In this document: piece after piece, positions 1 through 7,459 of the stretch
How the letters are laid out: each line of letters opens with the position of its first letter
Numbering within the stretch: position 1 is the first letter of the stretch
The notes under the pieces: model-generated
Seen by the model: the letters and a program-made list of their open reading frames with translations, nothing else
What the model was told of the DNA's origin: nothing
The model's database searches: none
Assembly (NCBI RefSeq): GCF_002368295.1
Contig: NZ_AP018248.1
Span: 2,973,977-3,037,976, forward strand
Direction of reading: 5' to 3'
DNA: 64,000 nucleotides
Source: Tolypothrix tenuis PCC 7101
Lineage (GTDB): Bacteria; Cyanobacteriota; Cyanobacteriia; Cyanobacteriales; Nostocaceae
Made by a program: the position numbers and the translations under genes

Positions 1-42
1 TTTGCCAACGCCACCCTTGCCTGTCATTAAAATTACCCGCAT
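1..42 (-). CDS. ArsA/GET3-type anion-transporting ATPase, N-terminal fragment
   Basis: Only the first 14 codons lie inside the window; the gene runs off the left edge. The reverse strand reads MRVILMTGKGGVGK, which contains the deviant Walker A signature GKGGVGK. That signature defines the ArsA/GET3/MinD class of dimeric P-loop ATPases. Starting directly with a hydrophobic strand and then the deviant P-loop is typical of cyanobacterial ArsA/TRC40-like proteins, so ArsA is preferred over MinD or ParA, but the visible part cannot settle this. The ATG at 42 is the first codon that keeps the whole strand before the loop. Confidence 0.6.
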   Translation of the reverse strand, partial: MRVILMTGKGGVGK

Positions 43-250
43 GAATGATTTTTTCCTGCCTGAGAATTGTTTACATTTATTTACCTATCTCTATTATCGA
101 CTGTTTGCAGGGAATAAATGCTGTTGCTGCACATCCAGGGGCCTAAAGTTGCCAAACATGGCTTGAGAAGAGAATTCAGCTTGGTGGGAATAATGGCTGC
201 GATCGCTGATCTGGAGATTTTGACTTGTCCACAACATTTTAATGAGCGGC

Positions 251-643
251 TTACTGAGCAGTTTTTAAAGCAAATAAATGTTGCTTGATCACATCCAAAC
301 GCGAACAGTTCCAATAATCAATGTGAGAAACAATCAAACCTTCAGAGTTAAGACGTAATTCACTCCAGCCGGAAATTGATATTCTTGGTTTCCAAGGTAA
401 GGGGCTATTCCAGCTAAGTGTCCACTCTGTTTTAATGGTGTCTCCCAGAGATTGGATATCATGTAAATCCATTTTGAGGTTTAAAAACGCAACCTTAATG
501 AAATTAATCATCAGTTTATAGCGTTGTATCCCACGAAATTTAAACACAGCATCTTGGAAATAAACATCTGGAGCATAAATGCTGTAAGTTTGATTAACTG
601 GGAATCTTTGATAGTCTTCTTTGAGAATTGAAATTATATCCAT
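251..643 (-). CDS. DUF2358 family protein (SnoaL/NTF2-like fold)
   Basis: This 130-residue soluble protein has the layout of the cyanobacterial and plant DUF2358 family. It opens with a helix carrying ILKEDYQRFP, then YSIYAPDVYFQDAVFKFRG, FIKVAFLNLKMDLHDI, a WTLSWNSPLPWKPRISISG strand pair and a final SEGLIVSHIDYW strand. Together these suggest the NTF2-like cone fold. No catalytic role has been established for the family to my knowledge, and no signal peptide or membrane segment is visible. The gene appears to be monocistronic, lying between the ArsA-like start and a dispersed repeat. The ATG at 643 is the start that gives the usual family N-terminus. Confidence 0.8.
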   Translation of the reverse strand: MDIISILKEDYQRFPVNQTYSIYAPDVYFQDAVFKFRGIQRYKLMINFIKVAFLNLKMDLHDIQSLGDTIKTEWTLSWNSPLPWKPRISISGWSELRLNSEGLIVSHIDYWNCSRLDVIKQHLFALKTAQ

Positions 644-731
644 ATATTGAAAAAGCTGAAGTATGAAAATGAAAAAACAAAACTAGATTCAAAAGTCAAG
701 TTTATAAACAGTTATTCATTTTGAATTTTGC

Positions 732-831
732 GGAAAGTTGCGTGCGGTGAACCACTTGCGGTGGACGGGTTTCCCGGCATAAGCAAAGTGGTGAATCCGA
801 AGGAGGGTTCCCCCCGTTGAGCAAACTTTCC
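732..831. repeat. Dispersed palindromic intergenic repeat
   Basis: The element is about 100 bp long and bounded by an imperfect inverted repeat: GGAAAGTTGC on the left and GCAAACTTTCC on the right. Smaller internal hairpins include CCACTTGCGGTGG. It lies between two minus-strand genes and no convincing ORF crosses it. From memory, near-identical GC-rich palindromes are scattered through Nostocales genomes. It could fold as a transcript or act as a transcription attenuator. Confidence 0.55.
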
Positions 832-850
832 AAGACGAATTTTGATTTTT

Positions 851-1420
851 CTATGCTTCTATTTGATTCCACCAGCGTTCTAATTGATATTGCCATACAG
901 CTAGTACTTGTTCCCGTGCTTCTGGGGTTTGCTCAATTTCTCCTAATAATCCTTCTGTATAGAAACGTTCCAGATTTTGCATTGTAGAATGCAGGGATTG
1001 TCCTTGCTGTTTTGCAGCTAAAATAATTTGTCGAATGCGGCTTTCAATGAGTCGATTGAAAACATCATTTAATCCAGTTTCATAAAGAGATGTGAGTTTA
1101 GCGATCGCACTAGACAAATCCTCTTTTACCAAAGTGCTACTATTATGCTGAAACACGCCCCATACTACCCCTTCATATAAAGCGTAGCGAACCTCTTGGG
1201 TTTCATCAAAGTTAGCTTCTAGGAACTGTTCTAAAAATTGTTGGGCTGCTTCTATGGGCACAATGGGCAATAAAATCCGCAACCAGGTATTATCTTCGGC
1301 AAGTAGCACCAACAGCCGAAAACTCTCAGTTTCTACTTGCCACGATCCAGGTGCGATCGCACTCACTGCTGCTGTACCAAATAATTCTGCTAGCGTCCCC
1401 GCTATTTCTTCAGGTTTCAT
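851..1420 (-). CDS. Conserved cyanobacterial protein of unknown function
   Basis: The protein is 189 residues, acidic and soluble, with no signal peptide. The N-terminal two thirds alternate strands and helices (FRLLVLLAEDNTWLRILLPIVP, AAQQFLEQFLEANFDETQEVRYAL, GVVWGVFQH), resembling the CesT/YbjN-like secretion-chaperone fold. The C-terminal third is helical and rich in Gln and Glu. The fold resemblance is only an impression; I do not recognise a characterised family. The ATG at 1420 is preceded on the coding strand by an A-rich leader without a strong Shine-Dalgarno sequence. The gene is flanked by an intergenic repeat on one side and a kinase-like gene on the other. Confidence 0.7.
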   Translation of the reverse strand: MKPEEIAGTLAELFGTAAVSAIAPGSWQVETESFRLLVLLAEDNTWLRILLPIVPIEAAQQFLEQFLEANFDETQEVRYALYEGVVWGVFQHNSSTLVKEDLSSAIAKLTSLYETGLNDVFNRLIESRIRQIILAAKQQGQSLHSTMQNLERFYTEGLLGEIEQTPEAREQVLAVWQYQLERWWNQIEA

Positions 1421-1572
1421 AGGTAATTTTTTCGTATATACCTAGGGTAACGCTTTCAGGTATCAAGAGTAGCGGGCATCTTGCCCACCTCACAAGAGTT
1501 ATATGATCATTTTTTTATCTTATTTATCTGCAATCTACTGTAAAAATATTTATCATCCAAAAAAAATTATTC

Positions 1573-2967
1573 TTATTGAGCTTGGATGACTCTGATTGTT
1601 TCCACATAATCAAAATTCTTTTTCAAAATTTCGGTAATTTTATTTTTGAGACTGGAACTGATTGCATTATTATTTGCCAATCTAATATAGATATTTAAGT
1701 CGCAATTAAACTGTGTGACTTTTAAATCTTGAATTTGCTGGAATTCTAAATCTTGGCTATTCACTACTTTGTAATCTTGCAAAATTTGACGTGCATCCCA
1801 AGCTAGAGCGCTATCATCGGTTGTACCAGTCTCCTTACGGATTTTACATTTGGGATTTGATGTACTTGTGGTTGCAGGTGAAGGCTGATTTCCTGGCGTA
1901 GGAGGACGGTTTGGTGATTTGATTGCCATATATCCCAGCCAGGCAACTGATAAAATTACTATCATCCCAACAGCTTTTTTAAAGCTTAACCACTGTTTAA
2001 TATGCGTCTGCCGTTCTAAATCTTGTTTAATTTCTTCTAGAGTCTGCAAAATCTCGGCTGTATTTTGTGGGCGTTTTTGATAATCCAATTCCATGAGTCT
2101 ATCAATTAAATCTGCAAAGTTTTTTGATATATGTTTGGCACTATTTCTCCAATGTAATATTCCAGCATCATCTCTAGAGAATTTATGAGGATGAGTGCCA
2201 GTTAGTAGATGCACAAATGTCCGACCTAAGGCGTAGAAATCTGATTGTGGTACAGGGTTTCCTGCTTCTTGCTCTGGCGCTTGGTAACCACTGCCAATAA
2301 TAGTTAAATTTGTTGTTGTAGATGCTTGGGTGATTGTTGTAACACTATCTAAATCAATTAAAATCAGTTCTTCGGGTTGATTTCTCAGCATAATATGTGA
2401 TGGCTTGATATTTTGATGATAAAACTGTTGTTGATGGAGTCTACTTAAAATGGTTACAAGTTGTTCTAACCATTGAATGGCTTTCTGCTGAGTTAGAGGT
2501 AAATTAGTTTTATTACTCAACCATTCTTGTAAATTTTTTCCATCAATCTTTTCCATCACCAAGCCGTATGCTGGCGTTAAATTTTTCGGAAAATCAATAT
2601 GGAAATATCCACCTTTTCGGACTTTTGGTAGACCGGGAAACCGATGATTGATCAAAAAATCAGCACCTTTGTTAAAGCGACTGAGTGCTTCTGGATTATG
2701 GGTATATAAAACTTTAATAACTTTTAACTGATTTTGATTGCTGATATCTACAGCATTATATAGTTGACATTGTTGATTTTTGCTTTCCTTCAATACATTA
2801 ATTATTCGATACTTGTCATTTAACAATAAAGATGCACCACAAGATTGGCAACGACTCTCATCTTTGCTTCTTTGCGGATTTTGGCAGTTTGGGTTGATGC
2901 ATAAGCAATATTCTTTGTTATTATAATTCTGCTGTTCTGGGTCGCCAAATGAGTTGAAGCTTGCCAT
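1573..2967 (-). CDS. Ser/Thr kinase-like membrane protein, probable pseudokinase
   Basis: The 464-residue protein has a zinc-ribbon-like N-terminus (Cys21, 23, 28, 40, 43), a protein-kinase fold (about 52-320), a membrane helix (about 332-348), a Pro/Thr linker and a C-terminal periplasmic or lumenal domain. The ATP-binding Lys is plausible (VIK, Lys85) and the APE motif is present (230-232). The glycine-rich loop has no glycines, and the catalytic loop reads HQNIKPSH at 184-191 instead of HRDIKPSN. Both the catalytic Asp and the metal-binding Asn are therefore lost. The DFG position is DLD (205-207). Its full-length paralogue at 7460-8881 keeps HRD and KPSN. The gene is divergent from the first ammonium transporter, so a role in sensing or signalling nitrogen status is possible but inferred only from position. 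The kinase fold is certain; activity is doubtful. Confidence 0.85.
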   Translation of the reverse strand: MASFNSFGDPEQQNYNNKEYCLCINPNCQNPQRSKDESRCQSCGASLLLNDKYRIINVLKESKNQQCQLYNAVDISNQNQLKVIKVLYTHNPEALSRFNKGADFLINHRFPGLPKVRKGGYFHIDFPKNLTPAYGLVMEKIDGKNLQEWLSNKTNLPLTQQKAIQWLEQLVTILSRLHQQQFYHQNIKPSHIMLRNQPEELILIDLDSVTTITQASTTTNLTIIGSGYQAPEQEAGNPVPQSDFYALGRTFVHLLTGTHPHKFSRDDAGILHWRNSAKHISKNFADLIDRLMELDYQKRPQNTAEILQTLEEIKQDLERQTHIKQWLSFKKAVGMIVILSVAWLGYMAIKSPNRPPTPGNQPSPATTSTSNPKCKIRKETGTTDDSALAWDARQILQDYKVVNSQDLEFQQIQDLKVTQFNCDLNIYIRLANNNAISSSLKNKITEILKKNFDYVETIRVIQAQ

Positions 2968-3417
2968 TATGCGGGAAATAAAGTAGTAAAAAATTTATAA
3001 ACAGGTATTTACTATTGAGTGTTGACAATTTAAAAGCTTGATAATTTTAATTGAATATATCTAGAATAAAAAAAGTTTTTACTTAATTTAACAATTAGAA
3101 TTTGTTCAACTGATCAATAAAAATTTTATTTGAGTTTAATGACCGCAGTCTGCAATTATTGGTAGACAAAGTAGATAGTAACTTTGTGAAGTTTTATCGA
3201 TACTTGAAATTTGGTTTATTAACTGTAACCTTTAATACAAATATTTGATTAATTTACACACTAATGCTTGACTAATGGGTATTGTAAATTATATATTATC
3301 ACTCTAATTCCGCAAAATATTGTCGAAATTTTTACATTAAAAGTAATTTCCAAAGCGGTATAAATAATTAACAACTTAGAATAATCAAGTTTATCTATCA
3401 AACTCTTGTTATTTTCT
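2968..3417. other. Divergent intergenic region, kinase-like gene / amt copy 1
   Basis: This AT-rich 450-bp gap separates the divergent kinase-like gene and ammonium transporter. It holds the NtcA box at 3225-3238 and segments shared with the other cassette's gap, for example TTTGTGAAGTTTTATC near 3184 and 9175. No small gene was found. Confidence 0.7.
3225..3238 (+). promoter_or_regulatory. NtcA-binding site upstream of ammonium transporter 1
   Basis: GTAACCTTTAATAC matches the palindromic NtcA consensus GTA-N8-TAC exactly. It lies about 190 bp before the transporter start. Amt genes are established NtcA targets in cyanobacteria, activated under nitrogen limitation. I could not find a TAN3T -10 box at the usual 20-24 bases downstream. 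Confidence 0.65.
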
Positions 3418-4995
3418 ATGCCTCAACCTGAAAGCCAGAAAGCAAGGCGAAAAAGAAGCTTGCTTTTAAAATATGCGTGTTTACTTGTAGTCACCGCGAT
3501 CGCACTGTTGTGGATATCTAGTGCTACTGCGGCTACTCCTTTTACAGATAGTCCAGCAGTTGCGGAAAATACTCAGTGGGTACTATTAACAGGGTGTTTA
3601 GTGTTCTTTATGAACGCTGGCTTTGCAATGGTAGAGTCAGGTTTTTGTCGCAGCGCTAACGCCATCACTGTGCTAGCTAAAAACCTGATTGTGTTTGCTA
3701 TTGCCACCGTAGCTTATTGGGTTTTAGGTTTTGGGTTCATGTTTGGTGATGGGAATGATTTTATCGGTACCAATGGTTTTTTATTACCACCAGACTTGAG
3801 TCCCCTCACAGGAAAAGATTACCAAGGAGTTTTCAACTCCTTAAAATGGGCAGCTATTCCACTAACTGCTAAATTTTTCTTTCAGTTAACCTTTGCTGGT
3901 ACTGCTGCAACTATTGTTTCTGGTGCTGTTGCAGAACGAATTAAGTTCTCAGCGTTTATGACTTTCAGCTTTTTATTAGTGTTGACTTATTCCATTACTG
4001 GACACTGGATTTGGGGAGGCGGTTTTCTCTACAAGCTGGGTTTTAGAGATTTTGCTGGTTCCACCGTAGTTCACTCAGTTGGCGGCTGGGCTGCTTTAAT
4101 GGGAATTTTATTATTACAGCCACGTTTGGGAAAATATAGAAGATTTAACCCAGATGACAAACGTACTTGGCGAGACACAACCTTTTACGGCAAAAAAATC
4201 ATTTCCATGCCGGCACATAACCTCAGCAGTGCTACTCTAGGTTGCTTTATTCTTTGGCTGGGGTGGTTTGGTTTTAATACTGGATCAACACTAACAGCTA
4301 ATTCTCAAGCGATCGCTCATGTGCTGTTAGTAACTCTCATCGGTGGTGCAATGGGTGCAATTGGTGCCACTTTTTGGTCTTGGCAGTTTTATGAAAAACC
4401 TAGCCTCTCATTCATGGTGAATGGCATCTTAGCTGGTTGTGTCAGTATCACAGCTTCTTGTGCATTTGTGAATATTCCCAGTGCGGCTTTTATTGGCTTT
4501 TGTGGTGGCGTATTGGTTGTATATGCAGCGATTTTCTTAAATAAATGCCAGATTGACGATCCAGTCGGTGCTGTTCCTGTTCACCTTGTATGTGGAATCT
4601 GGGGAACCTTAGCAGTTGGGTTATTTAGCCAAGATCCCAGCAGTTACAGTTGGTCTAAACAGTTTTTTAATCTTGATAAGGGTGGTTTATTCTTTGGTGG
4701 AGGGATAAATCTCTTATTGACGCAAATATTTGGGATTGTAGTAGTTGGTGTGTTTACCTTTTTATTTAGTGCGATCGCCTGGATTGGCATCAGCTATTTG
4801 ATATATGCCGTCTCTGATACCTCTGGTGCTGATTTTAATGTTTCCAAATCTCTCAGAGTGTTCCCTCAAGAAGAAGTTGTAGGTCTCGATAGTTTGTTTG
4901 CTGAAGGTAATAATATCAAACGCTTAAAACGAGAATATATCCAGGCTCAGAGGCAGAGACGTTCTTGGGAGCGAAAATATAATATTCGCGAATGA
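3418..4995 (+). CDS. amt: Ammonium transporter, Amt family (copy 1)
   Basis: The 525-residue protein has a cleavable-type signal sequence and then the eleven-helix Amt/MEP/Rh core. It is a gas- or ion-conducting channel for NH3/NH4+ in the plasma membrane. Diagnostic residues are visible: DFAGSTVVH with the first pore His at 219, PVHLVCGIWG with the second pore His at 389, and the ESGFCRSANA segment near the outer vestibule. The cytoplasmic C-terminus is about 60 residues and ends in basic, coiled-coil-like sequence. The ATG at 3418 is preferred over the TTG at 3406 because the paralogue at 9419 begins at the same residue (M-x-QPESQ). A perfect NtcA box lies upstream. It belongs to the duplicated kinase/amt cassette. 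Confidence 0.95.
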   Translation: MPQPESQKARRKRSLLLKYACLLVVTAIALLWISSATAATPFTDSPAVAENTQWVLLTGCLVFFMNAGFAMVESGFCRSANAITVLAKNLIVFAIATVAYWVLGFGFMFGDGNDFIGTNGFLLPPDLSPLTGKDYQGVFNSLKWAAIPLTAKFFFQLTFAGTAATIVSGAVAERIKFSAFMTFSFLLVLTYSITGHWIWGGGFLYKLGFRDFAGSTVVHSVGGWAALMGILLLQPRLGKYRRFNPDDKRTWRDTTFYGKKIISMPAHNLSSATLGCFILWLGWFGFNTGSTLTANSQAIAHVLLVTLIGGAMGAIGATFWSWQFYEKPSLSFMVNGILAGCVSITASCAFVNIPSAAFIGFCGGVLVVYAAIFLNKCQIDDPVGAVPVHLVCGIWGTLAVGLFSQDPSSYSWSKQFFNLDKGGLFFGGGINLLLTQIFGIVVVGVFTFLFSAIAWIGISYLIYAVSDTSGADFNVSKSLRVFPQEEVVGLDSLFAEGNNIKRLKREYIQAQRQRRSWERKYNIRE

Positions 4996-5104
4996 TGACT
5001 ACTGCTAGTGGCAAATCCCACAAATGAGTGATTGTTTCTAAGTGTAGATTATTATAAAAAAGTCATAATTATCATCACATTTAGATTAAATCTTCATCCA
5101 GCGG

Positions 5105-6394
5105 ATGTACATTCTCCATTTGTCCGATCTGCACTTTGGGACTCTCAATGATGCCAAACTCTGGCAAAGTCAGTTGGCACAGGATCTGCGAGGTCTCAAA
5201 TGCTTGAGTATTGATGCTTTAATTCTCTCTGGTGATATTGCCAACAAATCTACTCCTGAAGAATATGCATCAGCTAAAAATTTTTTAGATAATTTTTGTG
5301 AAGAGTTTCCTATCAAGCGTCAGAATGTTGTCATTGTTCCTGGTAACCACGATCTCAACTGGATTCTCTCGGAAGATGCTTACACACTAGTACGACGCAG
5401 GAACTATTCAGGTTCGGTAGATAGTAATCGGATTATTGATCAAGGTGGAGATGCGATCGAAGTTAGAGACGAGGAGCAATACCAACACCGATTTGACTAT
5501 TTCAGTAAATTCTATGAAGATGTCACAGGAGAACCCTATCCTTTAACGGATGATCTCCAAGGCATACTGTATCCTCTTGCAGAGCAAAAAATACTTTTTT
5601 TGGGTCTAAATTCGGCATGGGAACTAGATCATTACTACAAACAGCGAGCCAGTATCAATCCCCAAGCTCTAAGTAATGCCCTGAAGAAAATTCGCCAAAA
5701 TTCAGAATACAACAACTGGCTGAAAATTGCTGTTTGGCATCATCCCCTCAACAGCAATTCAGAAGATCGCATTAAAGATCATGGTTTTATGGAACAGTTA
5801 GCAGAAGCTGGGTTCCGTCTGGCTTTACATGGTCACATCCATAAAGCAGACAATATTCTCTACCGTTATGATCGCAGTATTGGAGGCAGAAAAATTGAGG
5901 TGATTTCTGCTGGCACTTTTGGGGCACATACCAGAGAATTGGTCACAGGTTATCCCTGGCAATATCAGCTGTTGAAGTTAGAGAACGATAAATTAACGGT
6001 TTATACGCGCAAACGGGAAGAATTGAATGGTGCTTGGAAGCCTGATGGTCGCTGGACAACAGGAGACGGAGTTACTACTTTGTCTTTCTATGAAATTGAT
6101 TTGGGGTCTCAGCAAATACCTAAAAACGAGCAACCCATTTTAGAAACTCAATCAGCTGCTTCTAGAAGCTTAACAAACTCAGAACGAAAACGTTTAGAAC
6201 AGCGACTAGATGCACTTCAGGTACAGTGGCAGCTAACAATGGACTTGTTGGCGCAACTGCGGAAAGATTTGGGATTTCAAGCAGACGCAGCCGTTAAATT
6301 CCAGTTACAGCAACAAATAAAATCTGCGGAAACTCAACTCTCACAGTTAGACACAGAGTTGACCGAAATTGAGGAAAAGCTAAAAAAGTCATAG
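5105..6394 (+). CDS. Calcineurin-like metallophosphoesterase with C-terminal helical effector-associated region
   Basis: The 429-residue product carries all five metallophosphoesterase blocks: SDLHF (Asp8, His10), SGDIAN (Asp44), GNHD (80-83), WHHP (His212-213) and GHIH (243-246). It should therefore be a two-metal phosphodiesterase or nuclease; the substrate is unknown. After about residue 350 comes a helical, coiled-coil segment (SERKRLEQRL to EIEEKLKK). It resembles the effector-associated domains that precede NACHT or NB-ARC modules in cyanobacteria. Translation in this frame stops at TAG 6392-6394, directly inside a frameshift signal leading into the NB-ARC frame. The short product may thus be the unshifted isoform of a larger receptor. 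There is no signal peptide, so it acts in the cytoplasm. It is probably co-transcribed with the following ATPase. Confidence 0.9.
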   Translation: MYILHLSDLHFGTLNDAKLWQSQLAQDLRGLKCLSIDALILSGDIANKSTPEEYASAKNFLDNFCEEFPIKRQNVVIVPGNHDLNWILSEDAYTLVRRRNYSGSVDSNRIIDQGGDAIEVRDEEQYQHRFDYFSKFYEDVTGEPYPLTDDLQGILYPLAEQKILFLGLNSAWELDHYYKQRASINPQALSNALKKIRQNSEYNNWLKIAVWHHPLNSNSEDRIKDHGFMEQLAEAGFRLALHGHIHKADNILYRYDRSIGGRKIEVISAGTFGAHTRELVTGYPWQYQLLKLENDKLTVYTRKREELNGAWKPDGRWTTGDGVTTLSFYEIDLGSQQIPKNEQPILETQSAASRSLTNSERKRLEQRLDALQVQWQLTMDLLAQLRKDLGFQADAAVKFQLQQQIKSAETQLSQLDTELTEIEEKLKKS

Positions 6395-6429
6395 ACCTCC
6401 AGTTAACTGATCAACCGGAAACTGGAGGT
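6382..6429 (+). promoter_or_regulatory. Candidate -1 programmed ribosomal frameshift signal
   Basis: In the zero frame of the phosphoesterase the codons are CTA AAA AAG TCA TAG. This places the canonical slippery heptamer A AAA AAG at 6382-6388. Six bases later a perfect 10-bp stem begins: ACCTCCAGTT at 6395-6404 pairs with AACTGGAGGT at 6420-6429 around a 15-base loop. A purine-rich GAGG at 6371-6374 could act as an internal Shine-Dalgarno element, though closer than in dnaX. A -1 slip moves ribosomes exactly into the open NB-ARC frame (next codon GTC at 6388). A disabling mutation is the alternative explanation, but the complete signal makes it less likely. Confidence 0.75.
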
Positions 6430-7431
6430 GAAGAAGAAGTACAAGATGAGGAACATATACATTATGTTTCTCATTTCTTTGGACGCACACAAGAACTAAA
6501 CACCCTCCAGCAATGGATTGTGCAGGATAAATGCCGACTCATAGCATTACTGGGAATGGGTGGTATGGGTAAGACTTCGCTGGCAGTAAAGTTACAAGAA
6601 CAGATTCATGGCGATTTTAAGTATGTCATCAGGCGATCGCTAAAAAATGCCCCACCGCTTTCAGAACTTCTAGGATCTTTGCTTAAGTTACTCTCGAAGG
6701 ATGAAAATATAGATATACCAGACAACATCAATATCCGAATAGCCAGACTGATAAATTATTTATCTAGTCATCGCTATTTGTTGTTGCTAGATGATGGAGA
6801 GGAGATTTTACAACCTAGGGAATTAATGGGGCAATATCGGCAAGGATTTGAGGATTATGAGAAACTATTTAGACAGGTGGGAGAAAGACCTCATCAAAGC
6901 TGTTTATTGCTGATCAGCCGTGAGAAACCTAAAATTATAGAATCTTTGGAAGACAATACACAGCGAGTTAGATCTTATCAAATACAAGGTCTGGATGATG
7001 AAGCAGCCAAAGAAATTTTTAAAATAAAAAGTTTCTCTGGTTCCGAATCGCGATTGAACGAATTAATTAATCTTTACCAAAGTAATCCTTTCAAACTGAA
7101 TATAGTTGCTAGAACGATTCAGGAATTATTTGGTGGTAGTGTTACCAATTTTCTAGACCAAGCAACATTAGATTTTAATGATATTTCTAATCTTATAGAC
7201 ACTCAGTTTCAACGTTTATCAGATTTAGAAAAAGAGATAATGTATGGTTTAGCCTCTGCTGGTCAGCCACTTTTATTAACCGATTTGCGACAGCAGATTA
7301 ACAAAAAAGGAATTACAGACGCAATGAAATCTTTGACTGGGCGTGGGTTAATTGAAAAGACTGAAGGTGAAAAACATTTCACTCTCCAGAGAATTGTGAT
7401 GAAGTACGTTAACAGAAAACTCAGCAGGTAA
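6388..7431 (+). CDS. NB-ARC-type STAND P-loop ATPase, likely expressed by -1 frameshift from the phosphoesterase
   Basis: This frame is open from 6373 and encodes the cyanobacterial NB-ARC preamble HFFGRTQELNTLQQWI. The Walker A LLGMGGMGKTS follows (about 6550-6580), then RRSLKNAPPL, a Walker B-like LLLLDDGEEIL, LLISRE (sensor-like) and a winged-helix tail ending at 7431. No ATG, GTG or TTG precedes the conserved FFGR segment; the first usable codon in frame is GTG 6520, just before the P-loop. Independent initiation would therefore delete a conserved part of the fold. Fusion through the slippery site gives a protein of about 775 residues: phosphoesterase, helical adaptor, ATPase. Unlike many cyanobacterial NB-ARC proteins it has no WD40 or TPR sensor repeats. 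It ends 28 bases from the convergent kinase gene. A role as a nucleotide-switched defence or signalling receptor is inferred. Confidence 0.8.
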   Translation, partial: VIDLQLTDQPETGGEEEVQDEEHIHYVSHFFGRTQELNTLQQWIVQDKCRLIALLGMGGMGKTSLAVKLQEQIHGDFKYVIRRSLKNAPPLSELLGSLLKLLSKDENIDIPDNINIRIARLINYLSSHRYLLLLDDGEEILQPRELMGQYRQGFEDYEKLFRQVGERPHQSCLLLISREKPKIIESLEDNTQRVRSYQIQGLDDEAAKEIFKIKSFSGSESRLNELINLYQSNPFKLNIVARTIQELFGGSVTNFLDQATLDFNDISNLIDTQFQRLSDLEKEIMYGLASAGQPLLLTDLRQQINKKGITDAMKSLTGRGLIEKTEGEKHFTLQRIVMKYVNRKLSR

Positions 7432-7459
7432 GTTCAGAAATACAGAAATTCTTCTTTTA

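Noticed and set aside
81..314. Minus-strand ORF of 77 residues near the left edge
   Set aside because: It overlaps the end of the DUF2358 gene in another frame and has no recognisable features.
6520..7431. NB-ARC ATPase starting independently at GTG 6520
   Set aside because: The conserved FFGRTQELNTLQQWI segment lies upstream in the same open frame with no start codon, and no ribosome-binding site precedes 6520. Expression by frameshift fits better.
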